Assembly (NCBI RefSeq): GCF_005795905.1
Contig: NZ_VAWE01000001.1
Coordinates: 186,001-250,000, forward strand
Source: Streptomyces marianii
Lineage (GTDB): Bacteria; Actinomycetota; Actinomycetes; Streptomycetales; Streptomycetaceae
Direction: 5' to 3'
DNA length: 64,000 nt
A model generated the notes under the pieces. The model had not been told where the DNA came from. It did not search any database and saw only the letters and a list, made by a program, of their open reading frames with translations. This document shows, piece by piece, positions 27,850 through 38,262 of this stretch; the stretch's first letter is position 1; each line of letters begins with the position of its first letter. The translations under genes were made by a program, and so were the position numbers.

Positions 27850-29013
27850 TCAGGACACGGTGGTCAGGTACATACCGGACGCGTCGCGCCCAGGGGTGTT
27901 CCGGCAAGCGTAGTTCCCGGTCGGGTGCGCGTAGATGAGGGTGAGGCAGCGGCCCAGGGCTCGCTGCGCGTAGTAGTTCGGGTGGAACGACTCCTGGGGG
28001 GTCCCTTGCATCACGCCGCTGACCAGGAAGCGCGCCCACTCGCTGGTTTCCGCCGAGGGTCCCTGCCCGGACGTTGCCAGCCGGGTCGTCTTCGAGCAGA
28101 CCTCGCGACCCTGGAGCATGTCCTGCAGGTCGAGGAATTGGACCTGTTCCGCCTTGGCAACCGCTTTCACACGGGCGGAGAACTGTGGGGTGAACGTGTC
28201 ACGTGCCCAGTCGGCGTCCTTGTTCCAGAACGGGCAGCCTCCGTAGGTCACCCGGGTCCAGCCGCTCTGCGGGTAGCGGTTCTCGGAACTGCGCGGGATC
28301 GGCGACGGTGCCGACTGCAAGACGATGCGGTAGTCCTCGGCCGAGTAACCGGCGGTCGACATCACCGCCCGGATTTCCTTGATGGATTTGGAGACTCCGG
28401 CCATCGCGGCGTCCATGCGACTGTCCACCGCCTTCTGCTGGTCGTCATGGCAGTAGGAGTACCAGACCATGTAGTCCGCGGCACAGATGGCGATGATGTC
28501 TGCGAAGCCCAGGTCGTTGCCTCCGATTGAGAGAGTGATCAGCTTGACCCGGTTGGTGGAGGCGATCCTGGCCAGCTGGTCGGCTTGTGGCGTTTCCCCC
28601 TTCATGGACTGCCCGCCATTGGTGGATCGGAAGATATTGTCGGTGGTGGCACCGGAGCAGGCCAGGTTGATCTGCACGTCACCGATCCCCGTGCTGCTGT
28701 GCACCTCGGCGGAGTCGGAGCGGTCGCACCCGCTGGCGTATGTGCTTCCGTAGACGAGAGTCGGATCGTAGCCGGTGGCGGTGTAGGCGCGGTCCGTACC
28801 GCTGCGGCTGCCTGTCTGAGTGTTGCTGTTGCCCAGCCATCGGCCGGCCTCTCCAGAGATATAGCTGTCCCCCATCGACACCACGGCAGTGGGCTCACCA
28901 CCCGATGGGCTCGCCTCCGCGGGGGTGGTACCGCTGGCCAGCAAGCCGAGGACAAGAGTGGGCATGACCACTGCGGCGGGAACCCGCCGGGATCTGAAAC
29001 GGAAACCGGGCAC
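27850..29013 (-). CDS. Secreted SGNH/GDSL hydrolase
   Basis: About 387 residues from GTG 29013, preferred for GGAG 7 bp upstream and an immediate signal peptide (RFRSRRVP, AAVVMPTLVLGLLASG, cleaved near PAEA). Block I is VVSMGDSYISGEAGRW with the nucleophile Ser (GDS), block III is LITLSIGGNDLGFADI with the oxyanion Asn (GGND), and block V is SFHPNYYAQRALG with the catalytic His (HPN). These are the SGNH hallmarks of extracellular esterases or lipases. Several Cys pairs fit a secreted, disulphide-bonded enzyme. It is convergent with the GT87 remnant. Confidence 0.9.
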   Translation of the reverse strand: MPGFRFRSRRVPAAVVMPTLVLGLLASGTTPAEASPSGGEPTAVVSMGDSYISGEAGRWLGNSNTQTGSRSGTDRAYTATGYDPTLVYGSTYASGCDRSDSAEVHSSTGIGDVQINLACSGATTDNIFRSTNGGQSMKGETPQADQLARIASTNRVKLITLSIGGNDLGFADIIAICAADYMVWYSYCHDDQQKAVDSRMDAAMAGVSKSIKEIRAVMSTAGYSAEDYRIVLQSAPSPIPRSSENRYPQSGWTRVTYGGCPFWNKDADWARDTFTPQFSARVKAVAKAEQVQFLDLQDMLQGREVCSKTTRLATSGQGPSAETSEWARFLVSGVMQGTPQESFHPNYYAQRALGRCLTLIYAHPTGNYACRNTPGRDASGMYLTTVS

Positions 29014-29702
29014 GACGAAACTCCTGCATCCTGGCCGCGCCGACATAGAGTCGGCCACGGGACTGACGAAGATGAACGCCGGCCGGACGCCAGGAGAATG
29101 TGACACGTCCCCTCTAGTTACCGCAAGGTAGCTGCAGCGGCCTTTTTTGCGTTTCAACCGTCCGCGGGACACTCCGGAAGTACTCACGGACCTCCGCGCA
29201 GCGGCCGGGGCGGACGGAGCCAGGCCATCGGTGTATCTGGTGCTTCCCCAACCTGCCTGCGCAGGAGATCAGTTGGGGTGACAACACAGCGAAGCCCCTG
29301 GCAGATGGGTTTTCGACCAAGAAGAACCGTCTCCCCCAGAGGCTTCGACGCCCACCGACACGGCACTGACATCCTGATCCGCGCCGACAGCGCCCGCCCC
29401 CCGATACCCCCCTCGCCCACGTCGTTCGTGACGTGGGGAAACGGGGAATCCGCGCCTTCTTCTCGGTCGGGTACGCCATCACCGAGCCGACCCGCCGCGC
29501 TGTCCGGGCCATGCCCGGACAGCCTCTGGCATCCCGCCCTGGACCAAGACGGAACACTGCGTGACGGCGCTGAGGCCGCCGAGCTGACAGGCATGGTCGA
29601 TCTGGACGGCTATCCGGCCGGCACCCGCAGCATCGTGCGCCGCGAGCGACCGCACCCCGGTACCCAGCTGTCCCTGTTCGACCAAGACGAGGACCTTCGC
29701 CA
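29014..29702. other. Non-coding stretch with one strong hairpin
   Basis: About 690 bp. No frame on either strand shows a known domain. A perfect 11-bp stem (GCTGTCCGGGC / GCCCGGACAGC, loop CAT) lies at 29499-29523. The SGNH promoter should lie close to 29014-29120. Confidence 0.5.
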
Positions 29703-30070
29703 TCAGGTGACCGCGACCACACCGACGGACACCGGCATCCCCAGGGCGATGATGACCAGCGCCGCGACCAGCAAGGGCTGGCCGATCCTGGCGATCGGCA
29801 GCGGCCCGAACCGTCTGACCAGTCGGCCCGCGATGGGCGAGAGCAGCATGATGTTGAAGGCGAACGGAAGGATCAGCAGTCCGGCCAGCTCTGGTGAGTA
29901 GGCCTCGACGTTCTGGAAGTACTGCGTGATGACCAGCAGCATTCCGTACGCGCTGAAGAACGCCGAGAAGAGGTGGTGATCCCCACGGCGTAGGCGCGGT
30001 GGCCGAAGAGGCGGACGTCCATCATCGGATGCGGATTGCGGTACTCGTACCAGCAGAAGGCGACCACCCC
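29703..30070 (-). pseudogene. MFS transporter remnant
   Basis: The minus-strand reading AFCWYEYRNPHPMMDVRLFG, then a frame change near 29960, then LLVITQYFQNVEAYSPELAG, LLILPFAFNIMLLSPIAGRL and RIGQPLLVAALVIIALGMPV is a central piece of a DHA2-type drug/H+ antiporter. Both ends are missing. The upstream edge is fused into the end of the SpoOM gene. Confidence 0.7.
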
Positions 30071-30819
30071 CGCCGCCCGTCGACGATCGCGTTCCAGTTC
30101 TGGTGCGCGACCCCGTCGTGGGGGACCGTGAACCGGGTGATGGCGTCGTGGCCCTCGGAGAAGAAACCGCTGCGCTTGTCCGCCTCCAGCACCACTTCCA
30201 GGCCGCCGGGGCTTGCGAGGAAGGTCACCTCGATCTCGTTGACCTGCTGCGCATACTGCGGCGCAGGGGCGAGCTCGATCTCCTGGTAGAAGGGGAGCTG
30301 CTGTCCGGTGCCGGAGATACGGCCGTACTCCAGATCGGCGGACTTGAAGCCGAAGCCGAGCTGGCCGAGCGCTTCGAGGATCGCCTCCTGGACCGGCAGC
30401 GGGCCCACCGCCACCTGGTCGAGGTCGCCCTTGTCCTTCGCACCGGCCACCGCCAGCTCCGTGCGCACAGAGAGGACGATTCCCAGGCTCTGCCCATACA
30501 GCTCGCTGATCGGGGTTTCCCACGGAAGCGTCACGGTGAAGGGGACGCTCCGCACCTCGCCTGCCGCCAACCGGAAGCCGCCGCACACCGTGAACCGATC
30601 GAAGGCGACGGCGCCTTCACTTTCCCCCTCCTCGTGCTCGGCCTCGACCCGAGCCACCAGTTCCAGGGAGACATGCTCGATGTCGAAGTCGTTGTCCCCG
30701 CCCTTGAGATGGATCTGATCGGACAGGCCGCCCCCGGGAACGGTCGTGCCGGGGGCGAGGACCGTGTCGACCGTGGGGCCGCCCGCGCCGAGCGATCCGA
30801 GCAGTCGTTTGAACGCCAT
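30022..30819 (-). CDS. SpoOM-family sporulation control protein, altered C-terminus
   Basis: About 265 residues from ATG 30819. MAFKRLLGSLGAGGPTVDTV and LSDQIHLKGGDNDFDIEHVS are the start of the SpoOM/arrestin-like family, and the match continues through SVPFTVTLPWETPISELYGQ to WNAIVDG near 30080. After that the last 19 residues derive from the neighbouring MFS remnant, replacing the normal short C-terminal helix. In Bacillus, Spo0M affects sporulation and division; in actinomycetes the role is unclear. It may still fold. The small gene at 30916 lies 97 bp upstream on the same strand. Confidence 0.8.
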   Translation of the reverse strand: MAFKRLLGSLGAGGPTVDTVLAPGTTVPGGGLSDQIHLKGGDNDFDIEHVSLELVARVEAEHEEGESEGAVAFDRFTVCGGFRLAAGEVRSVPFTVTLPWETPISELYGQSLGIVLSVRTELAVAGAKDKGDLDQVAVGPLPVQEAILEALGQLGFGFKSADLEYGRISGTGQQLPFYQEIELAPAPQYAQQVNEIEVTFLASPGGLEVVLEADKRSGFFSEGHDAITRFTVPHDGVAHQNWNAIVDGRRGWSPSAGTSTAIRIR

Positions 30820-30915
30820 CGTGGCGTCCGCTCCGTCAATCCTACTTGTGCTTAGTGAGAGCGGTGCCGTGCGCCCGTGCACGCGTCACGGCGCCACGCA
30901 CATGCGACCGGCGGG

Positions 30916-31134
30916 CTACTTGGCAGCGGCGAGGGCTGCCAGTGCCTGTGCCCAGCGGACGTACTTCAATTCGGCCAGGTCCGCGACGGTCTTGACCCCG
31001 AACGCTTCCTGCAGCAGCTCTCCGTCGCGGTCGGAGACCCCTTTCAGCGCGCCTACTGGTGCTGCCAGGACCTCGGACAGGCTCTTGTCGGCCCACGCCT
31101 TGTCGAGCACCTTGTTCAGGTCTACCGAAGCCAT
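30916..31134 (-). CDS. Small helical protein, unknown function
   Basis: 72 residues from ATG 31134 with AGAGG upstream: MASVDLNKVLDKAWADKSLS, then EVLAAPVGALKGVSDRDGEL and FGVKTVADLAELKYVRWAQA. It resembles a short helix-hairpin-helix-like protein seen in other Streptomyces (the FGVKTVADLA segment). No function is known to me. It is followed by the SpoOM gene. Confidence 0.7.
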   Translation of the reverse strand: MASVDLNKVLDKAWADKSLSEVLAAPVGALKGVSDRDGELLQEAFGVKTVADLAELKYVRWAQALAALAAAK

Positions 31135-31329
31135 GCGTCCTCTTTCGTCATGAGAGCAGGTGAGAGGCGGGCGCCGCGGGGGAACAACCCCTGGCAGCAA
31201 CACGCTCCCTCTACAGACTCGTAGAAGCATATGGCTGCCGATGCCGCTCCAAGGCATGTACCGCGGGTTACGGCGGGAAAGTCTGAAAACCGTCCCCCAG
31301 CGAGACTGGCCAGGGTCTTGACCTCCGCA

Positions 31330-31460
31330 CTTTGCCTGTCTTTTGCGATAGTGGCACCCGGCCGGGCTCTTTTTCGTTGTACCAGGTGATCCACTGGATG
31401 ATGGCGCGTTCGGCCTGGTCGAGGTCCTTCCAGGGGCCCTGCCGTAGGAGCGTTCGAGGG
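31330..31460 (-). pseudogene. IS3-family transposase fragment
   Basis: The minus-strand reading GPWKDLDQAERAIIQWITWYNE matches the C-terminal part of IS3-family OrfB proteins (the xxAxxxIxxWIxWYN block before the end). Nothing else of the element is clear. The surrounding stretch 31135-32314 has broken frames and no other recognisable gene. Confidence 0.5.
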
Positions 31461-32314
31461 CGTCCAACGTTCCCTGCTCGAGTCCGACGACGACGTCGGA
31501 CACCAGCGTGTGCAGCGCAGCAACAGCCCCCGTCGAACGCGTTCGGCGACTGCTTCGTGCGCAGTGAGGCGCTGTGATTCGAGTGGGGGGTGAGAGACCA
31601 CCACCGCCGGGCGGTCGCAGCGCTCCGGCAGGAGCTGAGGACGGCCTGTCCGAGGAGACGCCGGGTCGGGTGGAAGCAGTCCCGACCAAGCCGGGGTGCG
31701 GCAGAACTGCCAGATGTCGTGGGTCCGGTGAGCGGGTCGGAGAGGAGTACGAGAGGAACCGATGCCATAACGCCCCTCAACACTCGTACTGGCTCGAACC
31801 TGGTGGACGTGGGACGGGAACGGCGCGTTCCCGTTCGTCGAGGACGGGGAACTCCCGGAGGTCGTGAGGCCGGCGACCGGGAGACTGCGGGAAAGGTCTG
31901 CGGCCTACTCGCAGCGAGGCCGTTGAGGCAGAGTCGGCTCCTCCTCCGACGAGCGAATCACAGTGAACACGGGAACCGTCCCTGGTCCGCCCGCTGCCGT
32001 GTGTCCAGCACGGTGGAACGCTGGGTCCATCGTCGGCCGAGCGGGGCGGAGCCGCCGTAGTACTCCGAGCCGGGGAGAGCCCGGTGCATGGGGAAAGGAG
32101 GTCGCGGCGGCCTCGAGCAGGGCCTTTCGGCTGCCCTCGATGAGCACATAAGCCCGCGCGGCCCGAGCCTGCCGACACGCGTCGTGGAAGCCGCTGGCCC
32201 AGGCATTCCTGTCGCCGCCCGGTGGACGCGATCGCTGGCCGGCGCCGTCCCGCGCAGGCCGCGGCGCCACCGCCCGGAGGCCTTCCTCCTGATCGGATCG
32301 ATACAGGGGGACCC

Positions 32315-34477
32315 ATGGGCTGGGCCGGTCGGGTGCAGGAGGCCGAGCGTCGACTGGAGGAGGGCGAGCTCGACGACGCAATCGACCGCTTCGAGGCCGT
32401 CCTGCGGGAGGACGACCTCGAGAGCGCAGGTGTCGATCAGGAGATCGACATCCGGCGGAGCCTGGCCCGGCTCCACAAGACCGAGGACGACCATCCGAAA
32501 GCCCGAGCGGCCCTCGACGCCGCGCTGAGCAGGCTGCGGTCCCATCCCGGTGCCTCCCGGGCCGAGGCGCTCGTACTGGTGGACATCGCCTCGCTCCAGC
32601 GGGAGGGAGGCGACAACACCGCAGCGCAGGGGACGCTCTCGCGGGCTCTGGCCACGCCCGATCCCCTGGACGACGAGGTGTTGGCCGCCCTCCACGTCGA
32701 GCGCGGCATCGTGCACAAGGACCTTGGCCGGCTGAGCGACGCTCGTGGAGACCTCGAGGAGGGCCTGCGACTGGCGGAGCGTGCCCGGCTGACCGGTCTG
32801 GCCGGGCACGCCAGGACAGGTCTGGGACTGCTCGCCGTACTGCTCAACGACCTCAAGGCAGCCGAGCGGCACTACCGCGCCGCCCGCCGCGCGTACCGGT
32901 CCATCCCCGACGCCGACAACGAGTCGATCATCTGGCACAACCTCGGTGTCCTGTACGACAAGCAGGACCGTCCCGCCGACGCGCTGCGGTGCTACCGCAA
33001 GGCCCTGGAGATGGACGCGGCACTGGATTCCGGAGTGGGCGTCGCGGAGAACCTCTCCGCGATGGCGTCGCTGCTGCAGGCCCTCGGGCGGGCAGCCGAT
33101 GCGCGCGCCCTGCACCTACGGGATCTGGAGCTGTACACCGGGGCCGAGCACAAGCGGGGCGCCGTGACCGCTCTCGTGAACCTGGCGATCGTGGCCAGGC
33201 AGGCGGGCGAGCCGGTCGAGGACCACCTGCGCGAGGCCCTGCGGCTCGCCGAGGAGGTGGGCAACCCACGCGATGTCGCCGACGTCCGGTTCGTGTGGGG
33301 CGACTGTCATCTCGTGGACGGACGGATGACCGATGCCTTCGCACAGTACCTGGAGGCGGAGCGGGTCCAATCCGGACTGCGCGCCATGCTGAGTGAACAG
33401 GACGCGCTGAGCTATTTCGACGAGTCGCGCGGCGACGAGGTGCTGGACAGGCTGGTACGGCGGTCCGCCGACGCGGGAGACACCCGCCGCGCCCTGATGT
33501 GCGCCGAAGCCGCCAAGGGCAGGGAGCTGATCCGCCGCCTGGCCGGGTCCGCAGCCACCGACGGCACGGATGGTCAACTGCGTGCGGCGGACCCCGAACT
33601 GGCCCTCTTCACGGCGGACGAAGGCGCGTGGTACGAGCAGGTGACCGCCCTACTGCAGCACCACGGCAGCGAGGGCCGTCCCTGCCACCTTGTGGAGTTC
33701 CACCTCGCCGAGAACACCGCCGTGGTGTTCGTCCTCACCGCGCATGATGCCGAACCCAGCGCGGCTCCGGTCAGCATCGACCGCGCGCTGATCAGGGACG
33801 TCACACGGCAATGGTCCCGTGACGGCACCGTTCGGGGAGAGCGGCGTGAGGAATGGCTTCAGCTGACGGCTCCGCCACTGGAACCGCTCGTGGACCGGAT
33901 TCCCCCCGGCGAACGAATCGTCCTGGTCCCGCACGACGCGCTCCATCGCGTACCGCTCCACGCCGTGCCGCTGCAGGGGACACCACTGGGCATCCGCAAC
34001 CCGGTCACCTACGCCCCCAGCATCCGTGCTGGAACACATCCGGCAGCGCGCGCACAGTACCGGCGACTCCCTGGTGATCGACACCTCGGGCCACTCCGGT
34101 GACCTCGTCTTCGCCTCCGAGCAGGCCCTGAGCGTCACCGAGACGCTGACCGGCGCGGGCCATCGGGTCACCACACTGCCCGCGTCGGATACCGCCCGAA
34201 GGCCGCCGGGCCGCCGAGCGGTGCTCGCCGCACTGCGGAGGGTGGACGGGCCTCGCATCCTGCACATCGCCGGACACGGACGGTTCGATCCGCAGCACCC
34301 CATGAAGTCCGGCATCCCGCTGGGCCGACAGTCGCTCACCGCACGCGATTTCTCGGAACTGAGGCTGCGCTGTGAGCTGGTGACGGTGGGAACCCGCGAG
34401 AGCGGCATGGCGGATCGGCGCCCGAACTCCTCGGCCTCGCACGCGCCCTGGTCATCGCCGCCTGGAGCGACCGGTGA
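32315..34477 (+). pseudogene. TPR-CHAT protein, frameshifted and catalytically dead
   Basis: From ATG 32315 (GGGGGA upstream) the reading is about 570 residues of tetratricopeptide repeats (such as LARLHKTEDDHPKARAALDA and NLGVLYDKQDRPADALRCYR), then the start of a CHAT caspase-like protease (LVPHDALHRVPLHAVPLQG). The frame breaks near 34025 and continues EHIRQRAHSTGDSLVIDTSG to RILHIAGHGRFDPQHP, which holds the catalytic His. The catalytic Cys block should read TLGACESG but is TVGTRESG, so Cys is Arg. A second frameshift near 34415 precedes PELLGLARALVIAAWSDR. Such proteins often act in cell-suicide immunity; this one is inactive. Confidence 0.85.
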
Positions 34478-34797
34478 GCTGGGCAACGGAACTCGCCCAG
34501 TGGCGACAGCTCGGGAAAGTGTGGCTGCAGGGCTCTCCCGAAGCTGATCGAGGAGCCCGGGAACTGCGCTATCCGGAACGGCCTTGCCCACCCTGCCCCG
34601 TGTGCCACCCCACTCAGTCCGGGAACCCGGCCTCGACCCCGTGACATGGTGCCTCCACGCCGACGGCCTCGAACCGGCGCGGCTGGTCGGCGAGTTCGGC
34701 GGGTGCCGGCGGTCCGACTACCTCAGCGCCGCGCCCGACGCCGAATACGAGTCCGCGTACGCCCTGCGGCAGCTGGTGACATGGCGAGCCGGTACGC
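34478..34797. other. Non-coding stretch between CHAT and MFS genes
   Basis: About 320 bp between two convergent genes. Short readings such as DVTWCLHADGLEPARLVGEF-like sequence on the plus strand may be a gene scrap, but no family is recognised. Confidence 0.4.
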
Positions 34798-36348
34798 TCA
34801 GGAGGCGACGCCCGTGGGCTCGGAGGCGCCCTCGTCGGCACCCGGCGCGGTGGCCTTCTCCTCCGTGGGCGAAACGATCGACGGCCACGGGGAACGGCGG
34901 GTGGCCAGGGCGATAGCCACGACGAGGACGAGGGCGAAGGCCAGGCCGGCGAGGGCGAAGCTCAGGGTGTACCGGCTCTCGGTGGGCAATGCGGGAACCC
35001 CGGGTGGCAGGTTGTCGATCGTCTGCGAGGCCAGCAGCGAGGTGATCACGGCGCTGCCGATGGCGCTGCCCGCGGAACGGGAGATGGAGTTGATGCCGTT
35101 CGCGATGCCGGACTGGTGGGGCGGAACACCCATGACGATCAGGGCTGGCATCGCGGCGTAGCCGAAGCTGGCGGCGAGGCCGACCAGCATGCCGGCCACG
35201 ATCACCCATGCCGTGCTGTCGTGTGCGAGGGTCAGCCAAGCGAATCCGATGAAGCCGAAGCAGGCGCTCGCGGCGAGGGTGCCGGGTGCGCCGAGGCGGC
35301 GCACCAGCGTTCCGCCGAATTGGGCGCCGATCAGCGAGACGAGTGCGGCGGGCAGCAGGTATACGACGGAAGCGTCGAGCACTGAGGCGCCGAAGCCGTA
35401 GCCGGCTATGTCGCCGGGAGTCTGGACGAGGTAGGAGACGCCGATGAACAGGAAGAACAGGGCGAATCCGACGAGCAGTCCGGCGATGTTGGAGAACAGC
35501 ACCGGACGATGGACGAACATCCGCATGTCGACCATGGGTTCACGGACCGTCCGCTCGATGACGACCCAGACGACGGCGGTGACGGCGGCTCCGGCGAACA
35601 GCGTGAGCGTGCGTGCGGAGGTCCATCCCCATGCGTGCCCCTGCGAGATGGGCAGCAGCAACTGGACGAGCGTCAGGGCGAGGACTGCGGCACCGGGCCA
35701 GTCGGTGCGTCCGCCGGTCCGGTTCCGGGAGTCGGGTACGACGACGGCGACAGCGGCGAGGGCGACGACGGCCAGTGCGGTCGCCATCCAGAAGACCCGG
35801 TGGTAGTCGGGATCGGCACCCTGAGTGAGGAGCCCGGCACCCACCAGCGCAAGGCCGCTGCCGAACGCCAGCGTTCCGCTGACCAGGGACATGGCGCCGG
35901 GCAGCCGGGCCGGCTCGACCTCCTCACGCAGAACGGTCAGCGCGAGGGGGAAGATCGCCGTGGCGGCGCCCTGGAGCACGCGAGCGAGGATCAGCAGGGG
36001 CAGGGAACTGGTGGCGGCGGCGAGGACGGATCCGGCGACCATCAGCACCAGCACGCCGATCAAGGTCGGTTTCACCCCGCGTTGGTCACCAAGGCGGCCG
36101 AAGAGCGGGGTGAAGACCGCGGCGGACAGCAGTGTCGCGGTGGTGACCCAACTGACTCCCGCGGTGGTGGTGCCCAGCTCACTCTGGATGGTGCCGAGGA
36201 TCGGGACCACCAGCGTCTGCATCATGGACACGACCATGGCCGCGAGGCCGAGGGTCAGGACGAGGCCGCGGCGCTTCTGCGCGACGGGGAGCGAGGGTGT
36301 CACGGGCTTCTCTCTGGCCGGATCGGTCACCGATGCGGGCGCCCGCAT
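34798..36348 (-). CDS. MFS drug transporter, DHA2 family (14 TM)
   Basis: 516 residues from ATG 36348. Fourteen hydrophobic segments and family motifs are seen: FTPLFGRLGDQRGVKPTLIG (motif A), LILARVLQGAATAIFPLALT (motif C-like region) and SGIANGINSISRSAGSAIGS near the end. Such proteins export drugs or metabolites with proton exchange. The start codon lies inside a 26-bp palindrome and no ribosome binding site precedes it, so leaderless translation or a slightly different start is possible. It diverges from a MarR gene, its likely regulator. Confidence 0.88.
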   Translation of the reverse strand: MRAPASVTDPAREKPVTPSLPVAQKRRGLVLTLGLAAMVVSMMQTLVVPILGTIQSELGTTTAGVSWVTTATLLSAAVFTPLFGRLGDQRGVKPTLIGVLVLMVAGSVLAAATSSLPLLILARVLQGAATAIFPLALTVLREEVEPARLPGAMSLVSGTLAFGSGLALVGAGLLTQGADPDYHRVFWMATALAVVALAAVAVVVPDSRNRTGGRTDWPGAAVLALTLVQLLLPISQGHAWGWTSARTLTLFAGAAVTAVVWVVIERTVREPMVDMRMFVHRPVLFSNIAGLLVGFALFFLFIGVSYLVQTPGDIAGYGFGASVLDASVVYLLPAALVSLIGAQFGGTLVRRLGAPGTLAASACFGFIGFAWLTLAHDSTAWVIVAGMLVGLAASFGYAAMPALIVMGVPPHQSGIANGINSISRSAGSAIGSAVITSLLASQTIDNLPPGVPALPTESRYTLSFALAGLAFALVLVVAIALATRRSPWPSIVSPTEEKATAPGADEGASEPTGVAS

Positions 36349-36353
36349 CGGTG
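36328..36353. promoter_or_regulatory. 26-bp perfect palindrome over the MFS start codon
   Basis: Half-site CACCGATGCGGGC followed at once by its exact reverse complement. It covers the MFS ATG (36346-36348). It could be an operator or a leader hairpin hiding the start codon. Confidence 0.6.
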
Positions 36354-36390
36354 GCAGTAGTGGTAAAGAACCGCAATGAAGGTAGTTGCC

Positions 36391-36413
36391 AAAAGTTGAA
36401 GAAGTCAAGTTTT
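36391..36413. promoter_or_regulatory. Predicted MarR operator
   Basis: AAAAGTTGA, 5-nt spacer, TCAAGTTTT: arms match at 8 of 9 positions. AT-rich, in the gap between divergent MFS and MarR genes, 18 bp before the MarR start; size and place fit a MarR-dimer site. Confidence 0.6.
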
Positions 36414-36430
36414 CGCGGTAGCCTCGCCCG

Positions 36431-36856
36431 ATGCAGGCCAACCTCACCACTCCGACCAAATGGCAGCTCATGGAACTGCTCACCCACTCGCTGAGTGAGC
36501 ACTACGCCGACTTCTCCGCAGCCGCCGGCAGTGCGGGCCTCACGGCCATGCAGGCCAAGTCCCTCACGGTGCTGCGCGGTGCGCCCACCTCGATGCGCTC
36601 ACTCGCGGCCGCCCTGACGTGCGACGCCTCCAATGTGACCGGAATCATCGACCGGCTGGAGAAACGCGATCTGGTGCGCCGCGCGGTCAGCCCCACCGAC
36701 CGCAGGGTGAAGAACCTCGTCCTCACCGAGGATGGCGAGAAGGCCATCGACATGATCCGGGAGCGGATGGAGCACGTGCAGACCGGCCTGGACAGACTGT
36801 CCGAGGAGGAGCGCACCGAGCTCTTCCGGCTGCTGACGGCCGTCTTCCCGCAGTGA
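36431..36856 (+). CDS. MarR-family transcriptional regulator
   Basis: 141 residues from ATG 36431. The winged helix-turn-helix is TSMRSLAAALTCDASNVTGI, then IDRLEKRDLVRRAVSPTDRR with the wing DRRVK. The ends are helical dimerisation segments. MarR proteins usually repress a divergent transporter and release it on binding a small molecule. The AT-rich inverted repeat at 36391 and the large palindrome at 36328 lie between the two genes. Confidence 0.92.
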   Translation: MQANLTTPTKWQLMELLTHSLSEHYADFSAAAGSAGLTAMQAKSLTVLRGAPTSMRSLAAALTCDASNVTGIIDRLEKRDLVRRAVSPTDRRVKNLVLTEDGEKAIDMIRERMEHVQTGLDRLSEEERTELFRLLTAVFPQ

Positions 36857-37059
36857 CGGAAGAACAGACCCAGACGGCCCTCGCCAACCGCCGCAGCAAC
36901 GAGGCCCGGGGAAATCCCGTCCCTCGTCGGTCCGGACCGGAGCCCCGACCCGAGACCGATTGAGCTACGCCACCCACCTACTGGACCTGACAAGCAGGCT
37001 TCCCAACCGGTTCGCGGCGTTCTGATCGACGCTACGCCCAGATGGAAAGGCGCTCCCCC

Positions 37060-37908
37060 GTGCCCATCGTGACCCGCACCCGACTGACGGTCGGCCCCCA
37101 CACCTTCGACGCCCTGATCTCCGGCCCCGCCGACGGTGAACTCGTCCTGCTCCTGCACGGCTTCCCCGAGTTCGCCGACTGCTGGACCGAAGAAATCCAC
37201 GCCCTCGCCGAAGCCGGCTACCAGGCCGTCGCCGTGGACCAGCGCGGCTACTCCCCCGACGCCCGCCCCGAGGCGATCGAGGAGTACACCATCGACAAGC
37301 TGATCGCGGACGTACTCGGCGTCGCGGACGCTCTCGGTGCGGAGCGCTTCCATCTGGTCGGACACGATTGGGGCGGCATGGTGGCCTGGACACTGGCCTC
37401 CGCCCACCCCGAGCGGCTGCACACCCTTTCCGTTCTCTCCACGCCTCACCCCCAGGCCTTCTACCGTGCCCTGAACGGCGGCGGCGACCAGCGGGAACGC
37501 TCCCAGTACGTCCGGCACTTCCGCCTCCCCGGCCACGTTGCCGAACAGAGCCTGCTCGCGCACGACGCAGCCGGGCTCCAAGCGGTGTACCGGGGCGCGC
37601 TGTCCGAGCAGCAGACCCGGTCCAACGTCCGCAGACTCGCCGAAGGCGCGCTCACGGGCGGACTCAACTGGTACCGGGCACTCGGTGAGGACCTTCAGGT
37701 ACCCGCCGGTGAGATCACCGTGCCCACCCTCTACCTGTGGGGCACCGAGGACCGGGCCTCCGGCCGCGAGGCAGCCGAGCTCACCGCGGAGTACGTCAAG
37801 GCGCCGTACCGCTTCGTCCCTCTGGAGGGCGCCCCCCACTGGCTGCCCGAGGTCAGCGCGGACGTGGTCAACCCGCCCCTCCTGGCCCACCTCGCGGGCA
37901 CCAACTGA
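37060..37908 (+). CDS. Alpha/beta hydrolase (epoxide hydrolase/dehalogenase-like)
   Basis: About 282 residues from GTG 37060 with GGAAAGG about 9 bp upstream (ATG 37042 in frame is the alternative). [13 protein letters not shown] is the oxyanion-hole HGxP motif; [14 protein letters not shown] holds an Asp nucleophile (GHDWGG), as in epoxide hydrolases and haloalkane dehalogenases; WGTEDRAS carries the acid and EGAPHWLPE the catalytic His. The substrate is unknown. It is a single gene. Confidence 0.88.
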   Translation: MPIVTRTRLTVGPHTFDALISGPADGELVLLLHGFPEFADCWTEEIHALAEAGYQAVAVDQRGYSPDARPEAIEEYTIDKLIADVLGVADALGAERFHLVGHDWGGMVAWTLASAHPERLHTLSVLSTPHPQAFYRALNGGGDQRERSQYVRHFRLPGHVAEQSLLAHDAAGLQAVYRGALSEQQTRSNVRRLAEGALTGGLNWYRALGEDLQVPAGEITVPTLYLWGTEDRASGREAAELTAEYVKAPYRFVPLEGAPHWLPEVSADVVNPPLLAHLAGTN

Positions 37909-38000
37909 CCGCTGCCGTTGAAGTTCTCCCGCCGAGCCGGACAACCTGACATCGGGGCCGATGGCCCACTGAGGACACAGTGCCAGGCAGTCAGCGAGAG

Positions 38001-38262
38001 CAACACGAGTGAGCGGTACCCCGCCGAGTCCAGGCGGGACGTGGTCGCACTGCCCCGCCCCTCGGGCCGGACCGTGACGGTGGTGGCCCGGGAGCTCGGC
38101 GTGAGTCCGAAGAGCCTTCGGAACCGGGTCCGCCAGGATGACACCGGCCGAGACGAGAACCCGGCCGGCGCGTTGACCTCGTCGGAGAAGAACGAGCGGC
38201 GGCGGCTTCGTCGGCAGAACCGCGAACAGGGCCTTGAGCGGGGCGGGCTGACCGCTGCCTGA
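38001..38262 (+). pseudogene. IS3-family OrfA remnant
   Basis: SERYPAESRRDVVALPRPSG, then RTVTVVARELGVSPKSLRNR and ALTSSEKNERRRLRRQNREQ, is an IS3 OrfA: a helix-turn-helix followed by the leucine-zipper start. Several substitutions and loss of the rest show decay. The C-terminal part of an OrfB lies at 39778 in the same direction, on the other side of the HxlR/hydratase pair. Confidence 0.7.

Noticed and set aside
36962..36980. Minus-strand GGCGTAGCTCAATCGGT resembles the 5' end and D-arm of a tRNA.
   Set aside because: No anticodon arm, T-arm GGTTCGA or acceptor partner follows within 80 bases, so it is at most a short fragment or chance.
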